42,688 nt of DNA from Clostridia bacterium (GTDB taxonomy: Bacteria; Bacillota; Clostridia; Oscillospirales; Acutalibacteraceae): assembly GCA_024404015.1 (NCBI GenBank), contig JAKSQQ010000003.1, forward strand, positions 1-42,688, written 5' to 3'. The notes beneath the pieces are model-generated. The model worked only from the letters and a program-made list of their open reading frames with translations, made no database searches and had not been told where the DNA came from. This document shows positions 17,432-26,599 of this stretch, in pieces. Positions within the stretch are counted from its first letter, which is position 1; every line of letters starts with the position of its first letter. Made by a program: the position numbers and the translations under genes.

Positions 17432-17466
17432 TCACTTTATTCGGGTATAAATTCTGATTTGTATGA

Positions 17467-17495
17467 TTGAAATATCTTCGGCTATATGTTATATT
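17467..17495 (+). promoter_or_regulatory. Sigma-A promoter of the sugar symporter operon
   Basis: -35 TTGAAA (17467-17472) and -10 TATATT (17490-17495), 17-bp spacer, followed by the ribosome site AAGGAG before the ATG at 17518. It stands back to back with the esterase promoter, so one regulator could control both. Confidence 0.62.
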
Positions 17496-17517
17496 AAATA
17501 TAATAAGGAGTGATTAA

Positions 17518-18993
17518 ATGGCTAAAGAATCCGTAAACAGAGAATTAACCGCAGATCCTCATCCCAACAAAATAGGAATAAAAGAAGGCATGGGATATAT
17601 GCTCGGCGACGCAGGTAACCTTTTCGTGCTTACCTACGTTTCATCCTTCCTTAAAATCTTTTATACCGACGTACTGAAAATCGCAACGGACAGAGTTGCC
17701 AACCTTTTCCTTTTCACAAGATTATGGGATGCAATCAACGACCCTATGTGGGGCGCAATAGTTGCAAAGAAAAAGCCATCCAAAGACGGTAAATTCAGAC
17801 CATATCTCAAATGGGTGTCAATTCCGCTTGCCGTTTCACAGCTTCTGTGCTTTGTTGATATAAGTAAAATCACACAGAACGATATTATCATACTGATATT
17901 CGCATATATTACATATATTGCATTCGGTATGCTTTACACGGGAATGAACGTGCCTTTCGGCTCACTTGCTTCCGTTATTACCGACGATCCTGCGGGAAGA
18001 ACTCTCCTTTCTACCTTCAGGACAATCGGCGGCGGCATCGGCGGTGCGGCTCCCCTGCTGATAGCACCCATGCTTATCTATGTAAAAACCGGTCAGCTTG
18101 ACGAACTGGGCAAGGATATCAAGGTTGCTTCCTCAGGTAAAATGTGTGCATTCGCCCTTGTAATGGCCGTACTTGCAATAGTATTCTATCTTGCCTGCTA
18201 CAAGACAACGAGAGAACGCGTTGCATCAGACGAAGAGCCCAACGTTGATATGAAGAAAACCTACCTTGGAATGTTCAAGAGCAAGCCCTTTGTAATTCTT
18301 GCTCTGACAGGTATCCTCATCAGCGGTCAGCTCCAGTTTGCTTCACTTAACCAGTATCTCTATAAAAACTACTTCACAAATACAAGTCTTTCCATATTCG
18401 GCACGATAGCACAGTATCTGCCTATGGCAATCATGATTCCCTTCGTACCCAAGCTTTCCGCAAAATACGGCAAGAAGGAAATCAGTATGGTCGGTGCATT
18501 TATCGCCGCCATAGCCGCCGTTGCAACATTCATTCTCAAGCCCGGTCCCGACCAGCCCTGGCTTTACATTGCACTTCTCTTCGGTATCGGCTTCGGTTAT
18601 TCAACGGTATCAATCACAAACTGGGCGGTTGTTTCGGACGTTATCGACTTCCAGTTCTTCAAGACGGGTATAAGAAGTGAAAGTGCAATCTATGCGGTTT
18701 ATACCTTCTCAAGAAAGCTCGGTCAGACTGCCGCAGATTACGGCGGACTGAAGCTCCTCGGCAACTATGCCGGCTATGACAAATCAATGGCAAATCTCGG
18801 ATTTGTAAAGGGTGTCAGCGAAAAAATCCTTACAATATGCACAGTCATTCCCGCCATCACCTATTCACTTATATTTATTCTTTACCTTATATTCCCCCTT
18901 ACAAAGAAAAACCTTGAGCCCGTTTACGAATACACCCGCAAGGCAAATTCTCAGGCAACAGAACGTAAGGCAAAGGAGTTGAACAGTATCTGA
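17518..18993 (+). CDS. GPH-family (MFS) sugar:cation symporter 1
   Basis: A 491-residue membrane protein with about 12 hydrophobic segments. The glycoside-pentoside-hexuronide (MelB-like) signature RLWDAINDPMWG is near residue 70, and FRPYLKW near 100 matches the cytosolic loop of the family. Members import di- and oligosaccharides with Na+ or H+. It is 5' to a second symporter whose ATG overlaps its last base. The neighbouring fucosidase, GH30 and esterase lack signal peptides, so imported oligosaccharides are the likely substrate, but the actual sugar is unknown. The TAAGGAG ribosome site fits the chosen ATG. Confidence 0.92.
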   Translation: MAKESVNRELTADPHPNKIGIKEGMGYMLGDAGNLFVLTYVSSFLKIFYTDVLKIATDRVANLFLFTRLWDAINDPMWGAIVAKKKPSKDGKFRPYLKWVSIPLAVSQLLCFVDISKITQNDIIILIFAYITYIAFGMLYTGMNVPFGSLASVITDDPAGRTLLSTFRTIGGGIGGAAPLLIAPMLIYVKTGQLDELGKDIKVASSGKMCAFALVMAVLAIVFYLACYKTTRERVASDEEPNVDMKKTYLGMFKSKPFVILALTGILISGQLQFASLNQYLYKNYFTNTSLSIFGTIAQYLPMAIMIPFVPKLSAKYGKKEISMVGAFIAAIAAVATFILKPGPDQPWLYIALLFGIGFGYSTVSITNWAVVSDVIDFQFFKTGIRSESAIYAVYTFSRKLGQTAADYGGLKLLGNYAGYDKSMANLGFVKGVSEKILTICTVIPAITYSLIFILYLIFPLTKKNLEPVYEYTRKANSQATERKAKELNSI

Positions 18994-20435
18994 TGTCAGC
19001 AGAAAACACCGAAGAGGTAAAAAACAGAGAGATTGACAGAGTATCAAACGGCAAGCTGCTGGCATACTCAATAGGTCTTGCAGGTCAGAATATGACCTAC
19101 AACTATATTTCAAACTGGCTGTTTTATTATCTTGAAAACATAAGACACATTGACGCCAGAGTATCGGGACTTATTACCGGCATTTCAAGAGTATGGGACT
19201 CAATAAACGACCCCATAGTCGGCGCAATGGTGGATAAACACAAGTTCAAAAACGGCGAAAAGCTCAGACCTATATTACTGTACACACCTCCGATTATCGG
19301 CATACTGTCTGCCTTGATGTTTATGCCCTACAAGGTGGGAAAACTGCCCCTGGTGGGAATTGTATGTGCGTGCTACCTGTTATGGGACTTCTTCTATTCA
19401 TTCCAGGATGTTGGTCTGTGGGGAATGATTGCAGTTTCTTCACCTAATTCTCAGGAAAGAAGCCGTGTGGCGCAATGGGTATCAATCGGCGCAGGTGCCG
19501 GCAGTACCATAGGAGGCTTCTTCCAGACCTTCAGAGGCATGGTCAACGGAATGGGTGTAAGCGACCCTATGACCTTTGCTCTTTTCGGTATTATTCTCGG
19601 TCTCGGCGGCGAACTGATTTCCATGTCCGCTCACAAGATGGAGGAAAAAATCGAAACTCCGAAAAGCGAAGAAAGTCTGATAGAGGCAATACTTATACTG
19701 AAGGAAAACAAAAAATTATTCCTTATTTCCGCCGCAAGATATTTCAAGGATATAGCAAATACGATCCTTCCCTGGGTTTATTTCTTTGAGAGCAGAGAAT
19801 TCTTTGATTTGGGCTTTGTTAAATTCAGCGGAGGCAATATGCAGGTAATCTATTCCATGCTTACGGGTGTAATAGGTGCCGTTGCAATGCTTTTTGCCAC
19901 CAAGATAGCCGGTAAGTTAGGCGGAATGAAAAAGCTCCTTATTTTGGCACAGGTAAGCAATATAATATGCAGGATCATTTCCTACTTTATCGGATTCACC
20001 TCCCCCGCAAAAATCATTTCGGTAATGGCACTTATTTCCATAGCACAGATACCCATAAACTCAATGGATATTGCTCACCGTTCACTTACTGCCGACTCCA
20101 TTGACTACGTTGAATACAAAACCGGCAGACGTACCGAAGGAATTTCTTTCTCAATTCAGAATTTCATTTCCAAGCTTTCCTCAGCAACGGTACAGATAAT
20201 TAACGGCTTTGTTCTTTCCGCTCTCGGGCATGACAGCAAAGTCCCCAATCATAAACAGAACGCAACATATATGAAATGGCAATGGCCCATATTCATGCTG
20301 GGACCCGTAATCGGCGCAGTATTATATTCAATCATCATTTCCTTCGTTGACGACGATAAAGAAGAAAATGCAAGGATTGAAGCGGAGCTTCTTGAAAGAC
20401 ACCGTCTTCAGGAAGAAAAGGCCGCAGAAATGTAA
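18993..20435 (+). CDS. GPH-family (MFS) sugar:cation symporter 2
   Basis: A 480-residue 12-segment membrane protein. It has the same family signature, RVWDSINDPIVGAMVDK near residue 70, and a KLRPILLY loop. It differs strongly from symporter 1, so this is an old duplication rather than a recent copy. The ATG at 18993 uses the last A of the preceding TGA, which implies translational coupling and fixed co-expression. The C-terminal tail is charged and cytosolic (EEENARIEAELLERHRLQEE-like). The pair may handle two related sugars; a heteromeric transporter would be unusual for MFS and is only a suggestion. A terminator follows. Confidence 0.92.
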   Translation: MSAENTEEVKNREIDRVSNGKLLAYSIGLAGQNMTYNYISNWLFYYLENIRHIDARVSGLITGISRVWDSINDPIVGAMVDKHKFKNGEKLRPILLYTPPIIGILSALMFMPYKVGKLPLVGIVCACYLLWDFFYSFQDVGLWGMIAVSSPNSQERSRVAQWVSIGAGAGSTIGGFFQTFRGMVNGMGVSDPMTFALFGIILGLGGELISMSAHKMEEKIETPKSEESLIEAILILKENKKLFLISAARYFKDIANTILPWVYFFESREFFDLGFVKFSGGNMQVIYSMLTGVIGAVAMLFATKIAGKLGGMKKLLILAQVSNIICRIISYFIGFTSPAKIISVMALISIAQIPINSMDIAHRSLTADSIDYVEYKTGRRTEGISFSIQNFISKLSSATVQIINGFVLSALGHDSKVPNHKQNATYMKWQWPIFMLGPVIGAVLYSIIISFVDDDKEENARIEAELLERHRLQEEKAAEM

Positions 20436-20448
20436 AAGCTCAAATGAA

Positions 20449-20475
20449 AACTCCCCACCGTAATGATGGGGAGTT
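20449..20475. terminator. Bidirectional intrinsic terminator
   Basis: AACTCCCCA (20449-20457) pairs with TGGGGAGTT (20467-20475). It sits between the convergent symporter 2 and LCAT-like paralogue 2 genes, with a short T run on the minus-strand side. Confidence 0.82.
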
Positions 20476-20494
20476 AAATTTATATATCCGATTA

Positions 20495-22375
20495 TTACCA
20501 ATAAGTGGGATTCAGAATATCTCTGAAGCCCTTTGCGCCGAATACTTTATAAACGGCATCGTCTGCTTTCTTAAGGAAACCGCCGTCACTTTCCCCGGAA
20601 GGAGTTTTTGCTTCTTTCTTGCCGAGTTCTACAAGTACATTATAAAGAGCATCAAAGACTTTGTTATCTTCTTCCCAGTTGGCTGTACCGCTGTCTCTTA
20701 CGGCAATTGCATCGTCATACGCCTTTTGCTGATCTGCGGTAAGTGTGCCGCCCTTGGCAATATAATCATCAATTTCCTTCAGATCGTTCTTTGCACTTCT
20801 GAAATATCTCTGATCATTAAACTTGGCATAAGCCGTATCGCTATTATCCGAAACAACGCCGCAGGCAAGGTCAAGAGCAAGACGAAGGGCAATATTATTA
20901 TGCTGAAGCTCGTGTCTCTGATTCTTGAAAAGCCATACGTGAGTGGGGAAATAGCAGGTTGAAATATCTACGCTTCCGTCGGGTGTAAGAACGGCATTGG
21001 CACCGGGCTGGCTTACCTGAGTACCGAGAGCACTCTTAACTATTGTAGCACCGGTTGCGGTTGAAGAAATCTGGATGATTTCATCGGAGTTTGTAGTAGT
21101 CGTAGTACCCATAAATTTGAAAAATTCATAGTCGCTGTCTTCGGAGCCGCCGAATTCAAGACCGTAACCGGCAATATAGTAGAATTCAACACCGTACTCG
21201 CTGTTAAGCATTTTCAGACGCTCTTCAAGTCCGGTCTGACACTCATAGTATTTGTCAGTCATATCCATGATGTACTTAAGGTCTTCATTGGGAGCAAGAT
21301 ACTTTTCTCTGATTGCCTGATATCTTTCTGCGGGAATAAGGGCAAGGAGAGAGGGAGTCTTGAGAACGAGCTCGTCAACAAGTCCGTCAACGATTTCATC
21401 AATAATGCTTCTGAGTGTCTTCTTGGGGAAGAGTCTGAGAACGAAGTTTACAATATAACCCCAGGGCTCGCCGATAAGACCTGAAACAAGTCCGTGATAA
21501 AGCTTGTCAGGAGCATCTGCGGCAAAGTTGTGCTCAATAAGGTCGGCAAATACGTCACTGCCGTTCCATGCACCTACAATGCTGACAACCTTTGCTACCT
21601 GTGCCTTTGTGCCGTAATCCTGAAGATATGCGGAAACAACGGAAGCACCCATGCTCATGGGAACAAGAACGACCTTGTCTTTGCCGGTCTGTTTAAGAAC
21701 AACGTCATTGATGAAGGTGTCAAGGTCTTTGGCGTTATTATACGTAAATGAGAATGCGGAATAGTTGAAGCAGTAAATCATATCTTCGCCTACACCGGAA
21801 ATAACATCCTCGCAGGGAATTGAACGGTAGAAATTCTCTCTCTGCTCTTCAGTCATTCCGGCAACGGAGCAATCTGCTCTGGGGGTGATGACGTTTTCGG
21901 GAAGATTACCCTCTTTATCAATTATATTGTATCTGAAAAGAGTTTTAACTACGTAATTTACTGCGCTTCTCGGAATAAGATTAATACCTATCATAGAAGC
22001 AAGAAGGCCGACTGCCACACGGATAATCGCAAAAATAGTGGCGGGCTCTTTGAATGCGAAGCTGAAATTATTGCAGAAAAGGTTCCATCTTGCAGTAGCA
22101 TTGTCAGTTTCTCTGACGTTACTGCCGTCGGCGTTTTTACCTGCGGTACCGTTCTTTACCTTTTCAAGGGTTTCGTAATAACCGGCAACATCGTCTTTAT
22201 TCTCATAAAAATAACTGTAAGACTGACCGATGCCCGTTACGAAAACTATGGGATATTCTGCATCACTTTTGCCTGACGCAGGAGTCTGTTCCTCTGCAAA
22301 TGCTGCAACTGTAAAAACGGAAAGCAGCATGGAGAGAACAAGAATAACGGATATAACTCTCTTGAAATTTTTCAT
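20495..22375 (-). CDS. Secreted LCAT-like alpha/beta hydrolase, paralogue 2 (Ser nucleophile)
   Basis: A 626-residue exported protein when started at ATG 22373-22375, which has GGAAGGAG at good distance and opens straight into a signal peptide (MKNFKRVISVILVLSMLLSV, cleavage after AFA). The frame extends 16 codons upstream without support. The mature part has PIVFVTGIGQS, a CFNYSAFSFTY strand, and a nucleophile elbow VPMSMGAS with Ser241, where the first Gly of GxSxG is replaced by Pro-Met. A segment VLTPDGSVDISTCYFP...KNQRHE matches the catalytic-His region of the other two paralogues. Insertions make it about 110 residues longer than them. It is predicted to be extracellular or wall-associated; the substrate is unknown. 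It is monocistronic between two terminators. Confidence 0.75.
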   Translation of the reverse strand: MKNFKRVISVILVLSMLLSVFTVAAFAEEQTPASGKSDAEYPIVFVTGIGQSYSYFYENKDDVAGYYETLEKVKNGTAGKNADGSNVRETDNATARWNLFCNNFSFAFKEPATIFAIIRVAVGLLASMIGINLIPRSAVNYVVKTLFRYNIIDKEGNLPENVITPRADCSVAGMTEEQRENFYRSIPCEDVISGVGEDMIYCFNYSAFSFTYNNAKDLDTFINDVVLKQTGKDKVVLVPMSMGASVVSAYLQDYGTKAQVAKVVSIVGAWNGSDVFADLIEHNFAADAPDKLYHGLVSGLIGEPWGYIVNFVLRLFPKKTLRSIIDEIVDGLVDELVLKTPSLLALIPAERYQAIREKYLAPNEDLKYIMDMTDKYYECQTGLEERLKMLNSEYGVEFYYIAGYGLEFGGSEDSDYEFFKFMGTTTTTNSDEIIQISSTATGATIVKSALGTQVSQPGANAVLTPDGSVDISTCYFPTHVWLFKNQRHELQHNNIALRLALDLACGVVSDNSDTAYAKFNDQRYFRSAKNDLKEIDDYIAKGGTLTADQQKAYDDAIAVRDSGTANWEEDNKVFDALYNVLVELGKKEAKTPSGESDGGFLKKADDAVYKVFGAKGFRDILNPTYW

Positions 22376-22405
22376 ATTTAATCTCCTTCCGAAAATTATG
22401 CTTTT

Positions 22406-22434
22406 ATTATAAAGCAAAAACAAACAATTATCAA
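22406..22434 (-). promoter_or_regulatory. Sigma-A promoter of LCAT-like paralogue 2
   Basis: Minus strand -35 TTGATA (22429-22434) and -10 TATAAT (22406-22411), 17-bp spacer, about 30 bp before the ATG at 22375. Its position also favours that start over one at 22423, which would lie inside the promoter. Confidence 0.7.
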
Positions 22435-22458
22435 TATATTATTTTACATAAAAAAATA

Positions 22459-22480
22459 CGGCGTTGGAAATCCAACGCCG
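22459..22480 (-). terminator. Intrinsic terminator after the IreB-linked small gene
   Basis: CGGCGTTGGA (22459-22468) and TCCAACGCCG (22471-22480) form a 10-bp stem with a two-base gap (a few outer loop pairs will open). On the minus strand it is followed by a run of seven T. Confidence 0.85.
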
Positions 22481-22486
22481 AAATTT

Positions 22487-22780
22487 TTATGATTTGGCGG
22501 CTTTGAGCTCTCTCTCAAGCCAAATACTGCCGATATCAAGGGCACTGTAAAGCCCTATGCGCTCAGCACTCTTTACAATCTTATCCTTTAATCTTGTGAT
22601 TGTAGGATCGGTCTTGTAAAGCTGAACCATAACCTTGTCTGCAACCTGCTCGCCCTGAAGCTCGCGGTAGCTTTTAATCTGCATAATAGCAACGTAGGGC
22701 TGGTCCATATAGCCGTAATAAATTGTATTACCGTTTCTTACAAGCGGCTTACCCTTATACATTAAGATATTATCTGACAT
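22487..22780 (-). CDS. Conserved small protein of unknown function, in operon with ireB
   Basis: A 97-residue cytosolic protein with no signal peptide or membrane helix; no family name could be assigned. It opens with a beta-rich part (MYKGKPLVRNGNTIYYGYMD, residues 7-26), continues with an IMQIKSYRE strand and VMVQLYKTDP, and ends in a charged amphipathic helix. GGAGGAG is well placed before the ATG. It follows ireB by 18 bp and shares its promoter and terminator, so it is probably co-expressed with this target of Ser/Thr kinase signalling. A functional link to IreB is only positional. Confidence 0.72.
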   Translation of the reverse strand: MSDNILMYKGKPLVRNGNTIYYGYMDQPYVAIMQIKSYRELQGEQVADKVMVQLYKTDPTITRLKDKIVKSAERIGLYSALDIGSIWLERELKAAKS

Positions 22781-22798
22781 ATTTTACTCCTCCGGCAA

Positions 22799-23047
22799 TT
22801 ATTTAATGCCCAAATAGGTCTTTACCATCGCCTGAAGCAACTCATCTCTGTCAAGCTTTCTGACAAGACTGCGTGCATTATTGTGGGTTGTGATATAGGT
22901 AGGATCCTCTGAAAGAATGTAGCCGACTATCTGACTGATTGAATTGTAACCCTTCTCATTTAATGCCTCATACACCGTCTGAAGAGTTCTTTTCATTTCG
23001 TTTTCATTTTCATCTTTGATTGAAAATTTAATTGTCTTATCTGTCAA
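22799..23047 (-). CDS. ireB: IreB-family regulatory phosphoprotein (UPF0297/YrzL)
   Basis: An 82-residue protein when started at TTG 23045-23047, which has GGAGG eight bases upstream and gives the usual N-terminus MTDKTIKF. An upstream TTG (23068) would lie before the ribosome site. The core [19 protein letters not shown] and the [16 protein letters not shown] segment are diagnostic of the family. In Enterococcus, IreB is phosphorylated on N-terminal Thr residues by the PASTA kinase IreK and opposes cephalosporin resistance. Thr2 and Thr5 here are candidate sites. No kinase or phosphatase gene lies in the window. In many Firmicutes ireB sits by ruvX; here it sits by an unknown small gene. Confidence 0.9.
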   Translation of the reverse strand: MTDKTIKFSIKDENENEMKRTLQTVYEALNEKGYNSISQIVGYILSEDPTYITTHNNARSLVRKLDRDELLQAMVKTYLGIK

Positions 23048-23081
23048 TTCAGTCGCCTCCGTTATCAATCATTACCCGATA

Positions 23082-23110
23082 ATTATAACCCAGATTGCCG
23101 AATAATACAA
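23082..23110 (-). promoter_or_regulatory. Sigma-A promoter of ireB
   Basis: Minus strand -35 TTGTAT (23105-23110) and -10 TATAAT (23082-23087) with a 17-bp spacer, in the 78-bp gap after pheT. No pheT terminator hairpin is visible in this gap, so some read-through from pheST is likely. Confidence 0.65.
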
Positions 23111-23125
23111 TACTTTTTTAGAAAT

Positions 23126-25489
23126 TTATGCTCTGAGAGCCACGCCTATTACGGAAAGATTGGCAAGGATTGCATCAATATTCTTCTGAACCTCTTCCAT
23201 TTCAAGAGTTCTGTCCATGGCAACGAAATTGAAGCGGATGGTAATACTTCTGATACCGAGACGCTCAAAGGTATCAATTACCTTTACGCTCTCAAGCTCG
23301 GCGATATTTTCCTTTTTCCAGCAATTTTCAAGCTCTTCAAATCTGACGTCGTTACCGAGAACGAGGGAAAGATCATAATAAATTGACTGCATTTCGCTGG
23401 CTTCCTTGAAAGCGATGGATCTTGCACCAACGGTATTGAAGCTGTCCATATCAAATTCAACGGCTACCACAGCACCGGTCTTATCAAATTTAGTCCTGTT
23501 AGAGGGATGAAGAGTGCAGATTTTACCGAATTCAATGCCGTCAACGGAAATGATTGAGGTGTTTTTGGGATGCTGCCACGCTTTGACCTCAGCTGCCTTC
23601 TTATAGACGGGATTAACCTGCTTGATTTCGTTTACTATGCAGTTGATGATTTCAAGTGCCTTGAAATAAAGCTTCCTTTCGTCGCCGTTCTTATTGAAAA
23701 GAACGAAGCCGAGATGCTTCCTCTCATTTGCGTATCCGTTTTCTTTTGTGCCTTCAACTACTCTGCCGATTTCAAACAGACCATAGCTGTCGCTGAAGTC
23801 CTTATTCTCACTTGCCATTACAAGGAGAGTGGGAATCATTGAATTACGAAGAACACCGTTTTCGGAATTTTCAATATTAAGTACCTTGACATTATCCTCA
23901 ACATCGATACCCAGCTTCTTATATTTTCTGCCGTCACACCAGATATAGGAATTGACCTCGTGAAGAGCGTATTTCTTAACAAGGATATCCTTTACTTCTT
24001 CGTCCTCAAGACGGCTGTAATCGTTGGGAACGGGCTTAAGGGGCATCTTGGTTGTGGTAATCATAAAGTTATCATAACCGTAAATTCTTGTGATTTCTTC
24101 AATAATATCGGCTTTAATCGTAACGTCCTTTGTCGCTCTCCATGAGGGAACGTCAACCACAAATTCGCCGTTATTATAGTTCACACCGAAGCCGAGAGAT
24201 GAAAGAGTCTTGATTATTCTTTCATCGCTGATGTCAATACCCGTGTATCTGTCAACATACTGCTTGTTGAAGGAAAGCTGAATGTGGGGATACTTCTTTG
24301 TATAGCAATCATTGAGCTTTGAAGCTACCTTTGCACCGGGGTCAACAGATTTAACTATTTCAACAAATCTGCCCACTGCATCCATTGTAAGCTCAGGGTC
24401 AAGCATCTTTTCGTATCTTGCGGATGCATCGGTTCTGTGACCGAGTCTTGATGAAGATTTACGTACGCTTACACCGTCAAAGCAGGCACTTTCAAGAACC
24501 ACAGCGCCGGTATCCTCAACGATTTCGCTGTCAAGTCCGCCCATGATGCCTGCAATGGCAACGGGAGTATCGCCGTTACAAATCATAAGGGTGTCTTCAT
24601 CTATATCTCTCTCCACACCGTCAAGGGTAGTGAATTTCATCTTTTCCTTCGGAGTGGTAACAACGATATTATCAATTGAATTTGCATTAAATGCGTGAGT
24701 GGGCTGACCAATCTCAAGCATAATATAATTTGTTACGTCTGCAAGAAGATTGATACCTCTCATACCGCAGTAGAAAAGTCTTATCTGCATTTCAAGGGGA
24801 CTTTCATTAACGGTAATGTTATCCATCTTAAGAGCGGAATATCTGTAAACAAGGTCCTCTCTGCCTACGGTTACGGGGACCTGATAGTCGCCGTCATAGG
24901 AAATATCACCCAGCTTAAGGGGTTTCAATTCTCTGCCTGTAAGTGCAGCGAACTCTCTGGCTATACCGTAATGACCCCAAAGGTCGGGACGGTTGGTGAG
25001 GGATTTATTATCAACCTCAAAAATAATATCGTCAATGGGATAAACATCCTTGATATTTGTGCCGTTAGCGGCATCTGTTTTAAGGTCTATGATACCGCTG
25101 TGATCGTCGCTGATACCCAGTTCCTTTGCGGAACAGCACATGCCCTCCGAATCATAGCCGGCAATTTTGGTAATTCCGATTTCGCCTGCAGGTACTCTTG
25201 CGGGAGCTACTGCAACAGCGGTCTTCATACCGAGTCTTACATTAGGTGCGCCGCAGACAATATTAACCTGCTTTGAACCGATATCAACCTTCAGAAGATG
25301 AAGCTTCTTTGAATCGGGATGATTTTCAATTGAAACGATTTCACCTACAAAAACGTTCTGAACATCTTCGCCCTTTACATAGATATCCTCAACCTCAGCG
25401 GTTGCAAGGGTAAACTGATTGATGAGCTTCTTGACGTCAAGGCCTTCAAGGTCAACATAATCTTTAATCCAGTTAATTGATACAAACAT
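23126..25489 (-). CDS. pheT: Phenylalanine-tRNA ligase beta subunit
   Basis: A 787-residue beta subunit of the (alpha-beta)2 PheRS, which attaches phenylalanine to tRNA and edits misacylated Tyr. Domains in order: tRNA-binding EMAP-like domain (about 40-150), B3/B4 editing domain (about 200-400), B5 domain (about 405-475), a catalytic-like core, and the FDX-ACB anticodon-binding domain at about 695-787. Length is normal. It starts five bases after pheS stops, the standard pheST arrangement, and is under the upstream T-box. Confidence 0.98.
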   Translation of the reverse strand: MFVSINWIKDYVDLEGLDVKKLINQFTLATAEVEDIYVKGEDVQNVFVGEIVSIENHPDSKKLHLLKVDIGSKQVNIVCGAPNVRLGMKTAVAVAPARVPAGEIGITKIAGYDSEGMCCSAKELGISDDHSGIIDLKTDAANGTNIKDVYPIDDIIFEVDNKSLTNRPDLWGHYGIAREFAALTGRELKPLKLGDISYDGDYQVPVTVGREDLVYRYSALKMDNITVNESPLEMQIRLFYCGMRGINLLADVTNYIMLEIGQPTHAFNANSIDNIVVTTPKEKMKFTTLDGVERDIDEDTLMICNGDTPVAIAGIMGGLDSEIVEDTGAVVLESACFDGVSVRKSSSRLGHRTDASARYEKMLDPELTMDAVGRFVEIVKSVDPGAKVASKLNDCYTKKYPHIQLSFNKQYVDRYTGIDISDERIIKTLSSLGFGVNYNNGEFVVDVPSWRATKDVTIKADIIEEITRIYGYDNFMITTTKMPLKPVPNDYSRLEDEEVKDILVKKYALHEVNSYIWCDGRKYKKLGIDVEDNVKVLNIENSENGVLRNSMIPTLLVMASENKDFSDSYGLFEIGRVVEGTKENGYANERKHLGFVLFNKNGDERKLYFKALEIINCIVNEIKQVNPVYKKAAEVKAWQHPKNTSIISVDGIEFGKICTLHPSNRTKFDKTGAVVAVEFDMDSFNTVGARSIAFKEASEMQSIYYDLSLVLGNDVRFEELENCWKKENIAELESVKVIDTFERLGIRSITIRFNFVAMDRTLEMEEVQKNIDAILANLSVIGVALRA

Positions 25490-25494
25490 TCTGA

Positions 25495-26577
25495 TTACGC
25501 CTCCTTGCTCTCATTTGAGGGGTTTGTAAATGATTTTTCGGTAAACTGAGAAAGTGATTTAAGATTTCCGCTGTTGAATACACGGATATCCTTTACACCG
25601 TATCTCATCATCGCAAGTCTTGTCATACCGAGACCGAATGCAAAGCCGGTGTATTTTTCAGGGTCAATGCCGGCAGCAGTAAGTACATTGGGATGAATCA
25701 TGCCGCAGGGGCAAAGTTCAAGCCAACCGCTGTCCTTACATGAGGGACAACCGTCACCGCCGCAGATAAGGCACTGAATATCAAGCTCAAAACCGGGTTC
25801 AACAAAGGGGAAGAAACCGGGACGAAGTCTTACGGTAATATCCTTCTGGAAAACCTCGGAAAGCATGGTTTTCATAAAGTAAATAAGGTTTGAAATGGAA
25901 ATATTTTCATCTACCATAATTCCTTCCATCTGGAAGAAAGTATTCTCGTGGCAGGCATCGATTTTTTCATTTCTGAAGCATCTGCCGGGGAAAATGGCAC
26001 GGATGGGATTGCCGTTTTCAAGATTGGATTTATACTTTCTGAGAATGGTGTTCTGCGCTGCTGAAGTATGTGTCTTGAGAAGCTGATTTGATGAAAGATA
26101 ATAGGTATCCTGCATATCTCTTGCGGGATGATGCTTGGGAATATTCAACGCCTCAAAGCAGTTATAATCATCGGTAATTTCCGAGTAATCTTCAACGGAA
26201 AAACCCATTGAAAGGAAAATCTGCTCAACCTCACGGCGTACAAGAGTAATGGGATGATATGAACCGTAGTCAACGGAAACGGGCATGGACTCATCGTAGC
26301 TTTCGGTAGCTTCAATAAGCTTCTGCTCCTCAAACTTTTTCAGCTCTGCAATCTTTTCGGTGATTGCGTTTTCAATATACTGCTTTGCTTCGTTAATCTT
26401 CTGTCCTGCTTCTTTTTTGCCCTCGTTGGGTACATTTCTCAGTTCCTGCATAAGTGCCTGAACGGAGCCCTTTTTGCCGAGGAACTCAATTCTGAGCTGT
26501 TCAATATCTGATGTTGCGGTTGCCTTGGCAACTTTTTCCGTAAACAACTTTTTCAGTGCTTCGGTTTTTTCAAACAT
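25495..26577 (-). CDS. pheS: Phenylalanine-tRNA ligase alpha subunit
   Basis: A 360-residue catalytic class II synthetase subunit. It has the N-terminal coiled coil (to about residue 85), motif 2 around FPGRCFRNEKIDACHE, and motif 3 with GFAFGLGMTRLAMMRYG near the end. A Cys-rich CLICGGDGCPSC stretch just before GWLELCPCGM is typical of clostridial PheS. The start is ATG 26575-26577, which gives the family N-terminus MFEKTEAL and has GAAAGGA upstream; a TTG six codons earlier is less likely because it would consume that ribosome site. Expression is controlled by the T-box leader. Confidence 0.98.
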   Translation of the reverse strand: MFEKTEALKKLFTEKVAKATATSDIEQLRIEFLGKKGSVQALMQELRNVPNEGKKEAGQKINEAKQYIENAITEKIAELKKFEEQKLIEATESYDESMPVSVDYGSYHPITLVRREVEQIFLSMGFSVEDYSEITDDYNCFEALNIPKHHPARDMQDTYYLSSNQLLKTHTSAAQNTILRKYKSNLENGNPIRAIFPGRCFRNEKIDACHENTFFQMEGIMVDENISISNLIYFMKTMLSEVFQKDITVRLRPGFFPFVEPGFELDIQCLICGGDGCPSCKDSGWLELCPCGMIHPNVLTAAGIDPEKYTGFAFGLGMTRLAMMRYGVKDIRVFNSGNLKSLSQFTEKSFTNPSNESKEA

Positions 26578-26599
26578 AGTTATCAATCCTTTCAAAAAA

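Noticed and set aside
24695..25276. A 193-codon plus-strand frame inside pheT
   Set aside because: A shadow of the intact pheT reading frame.
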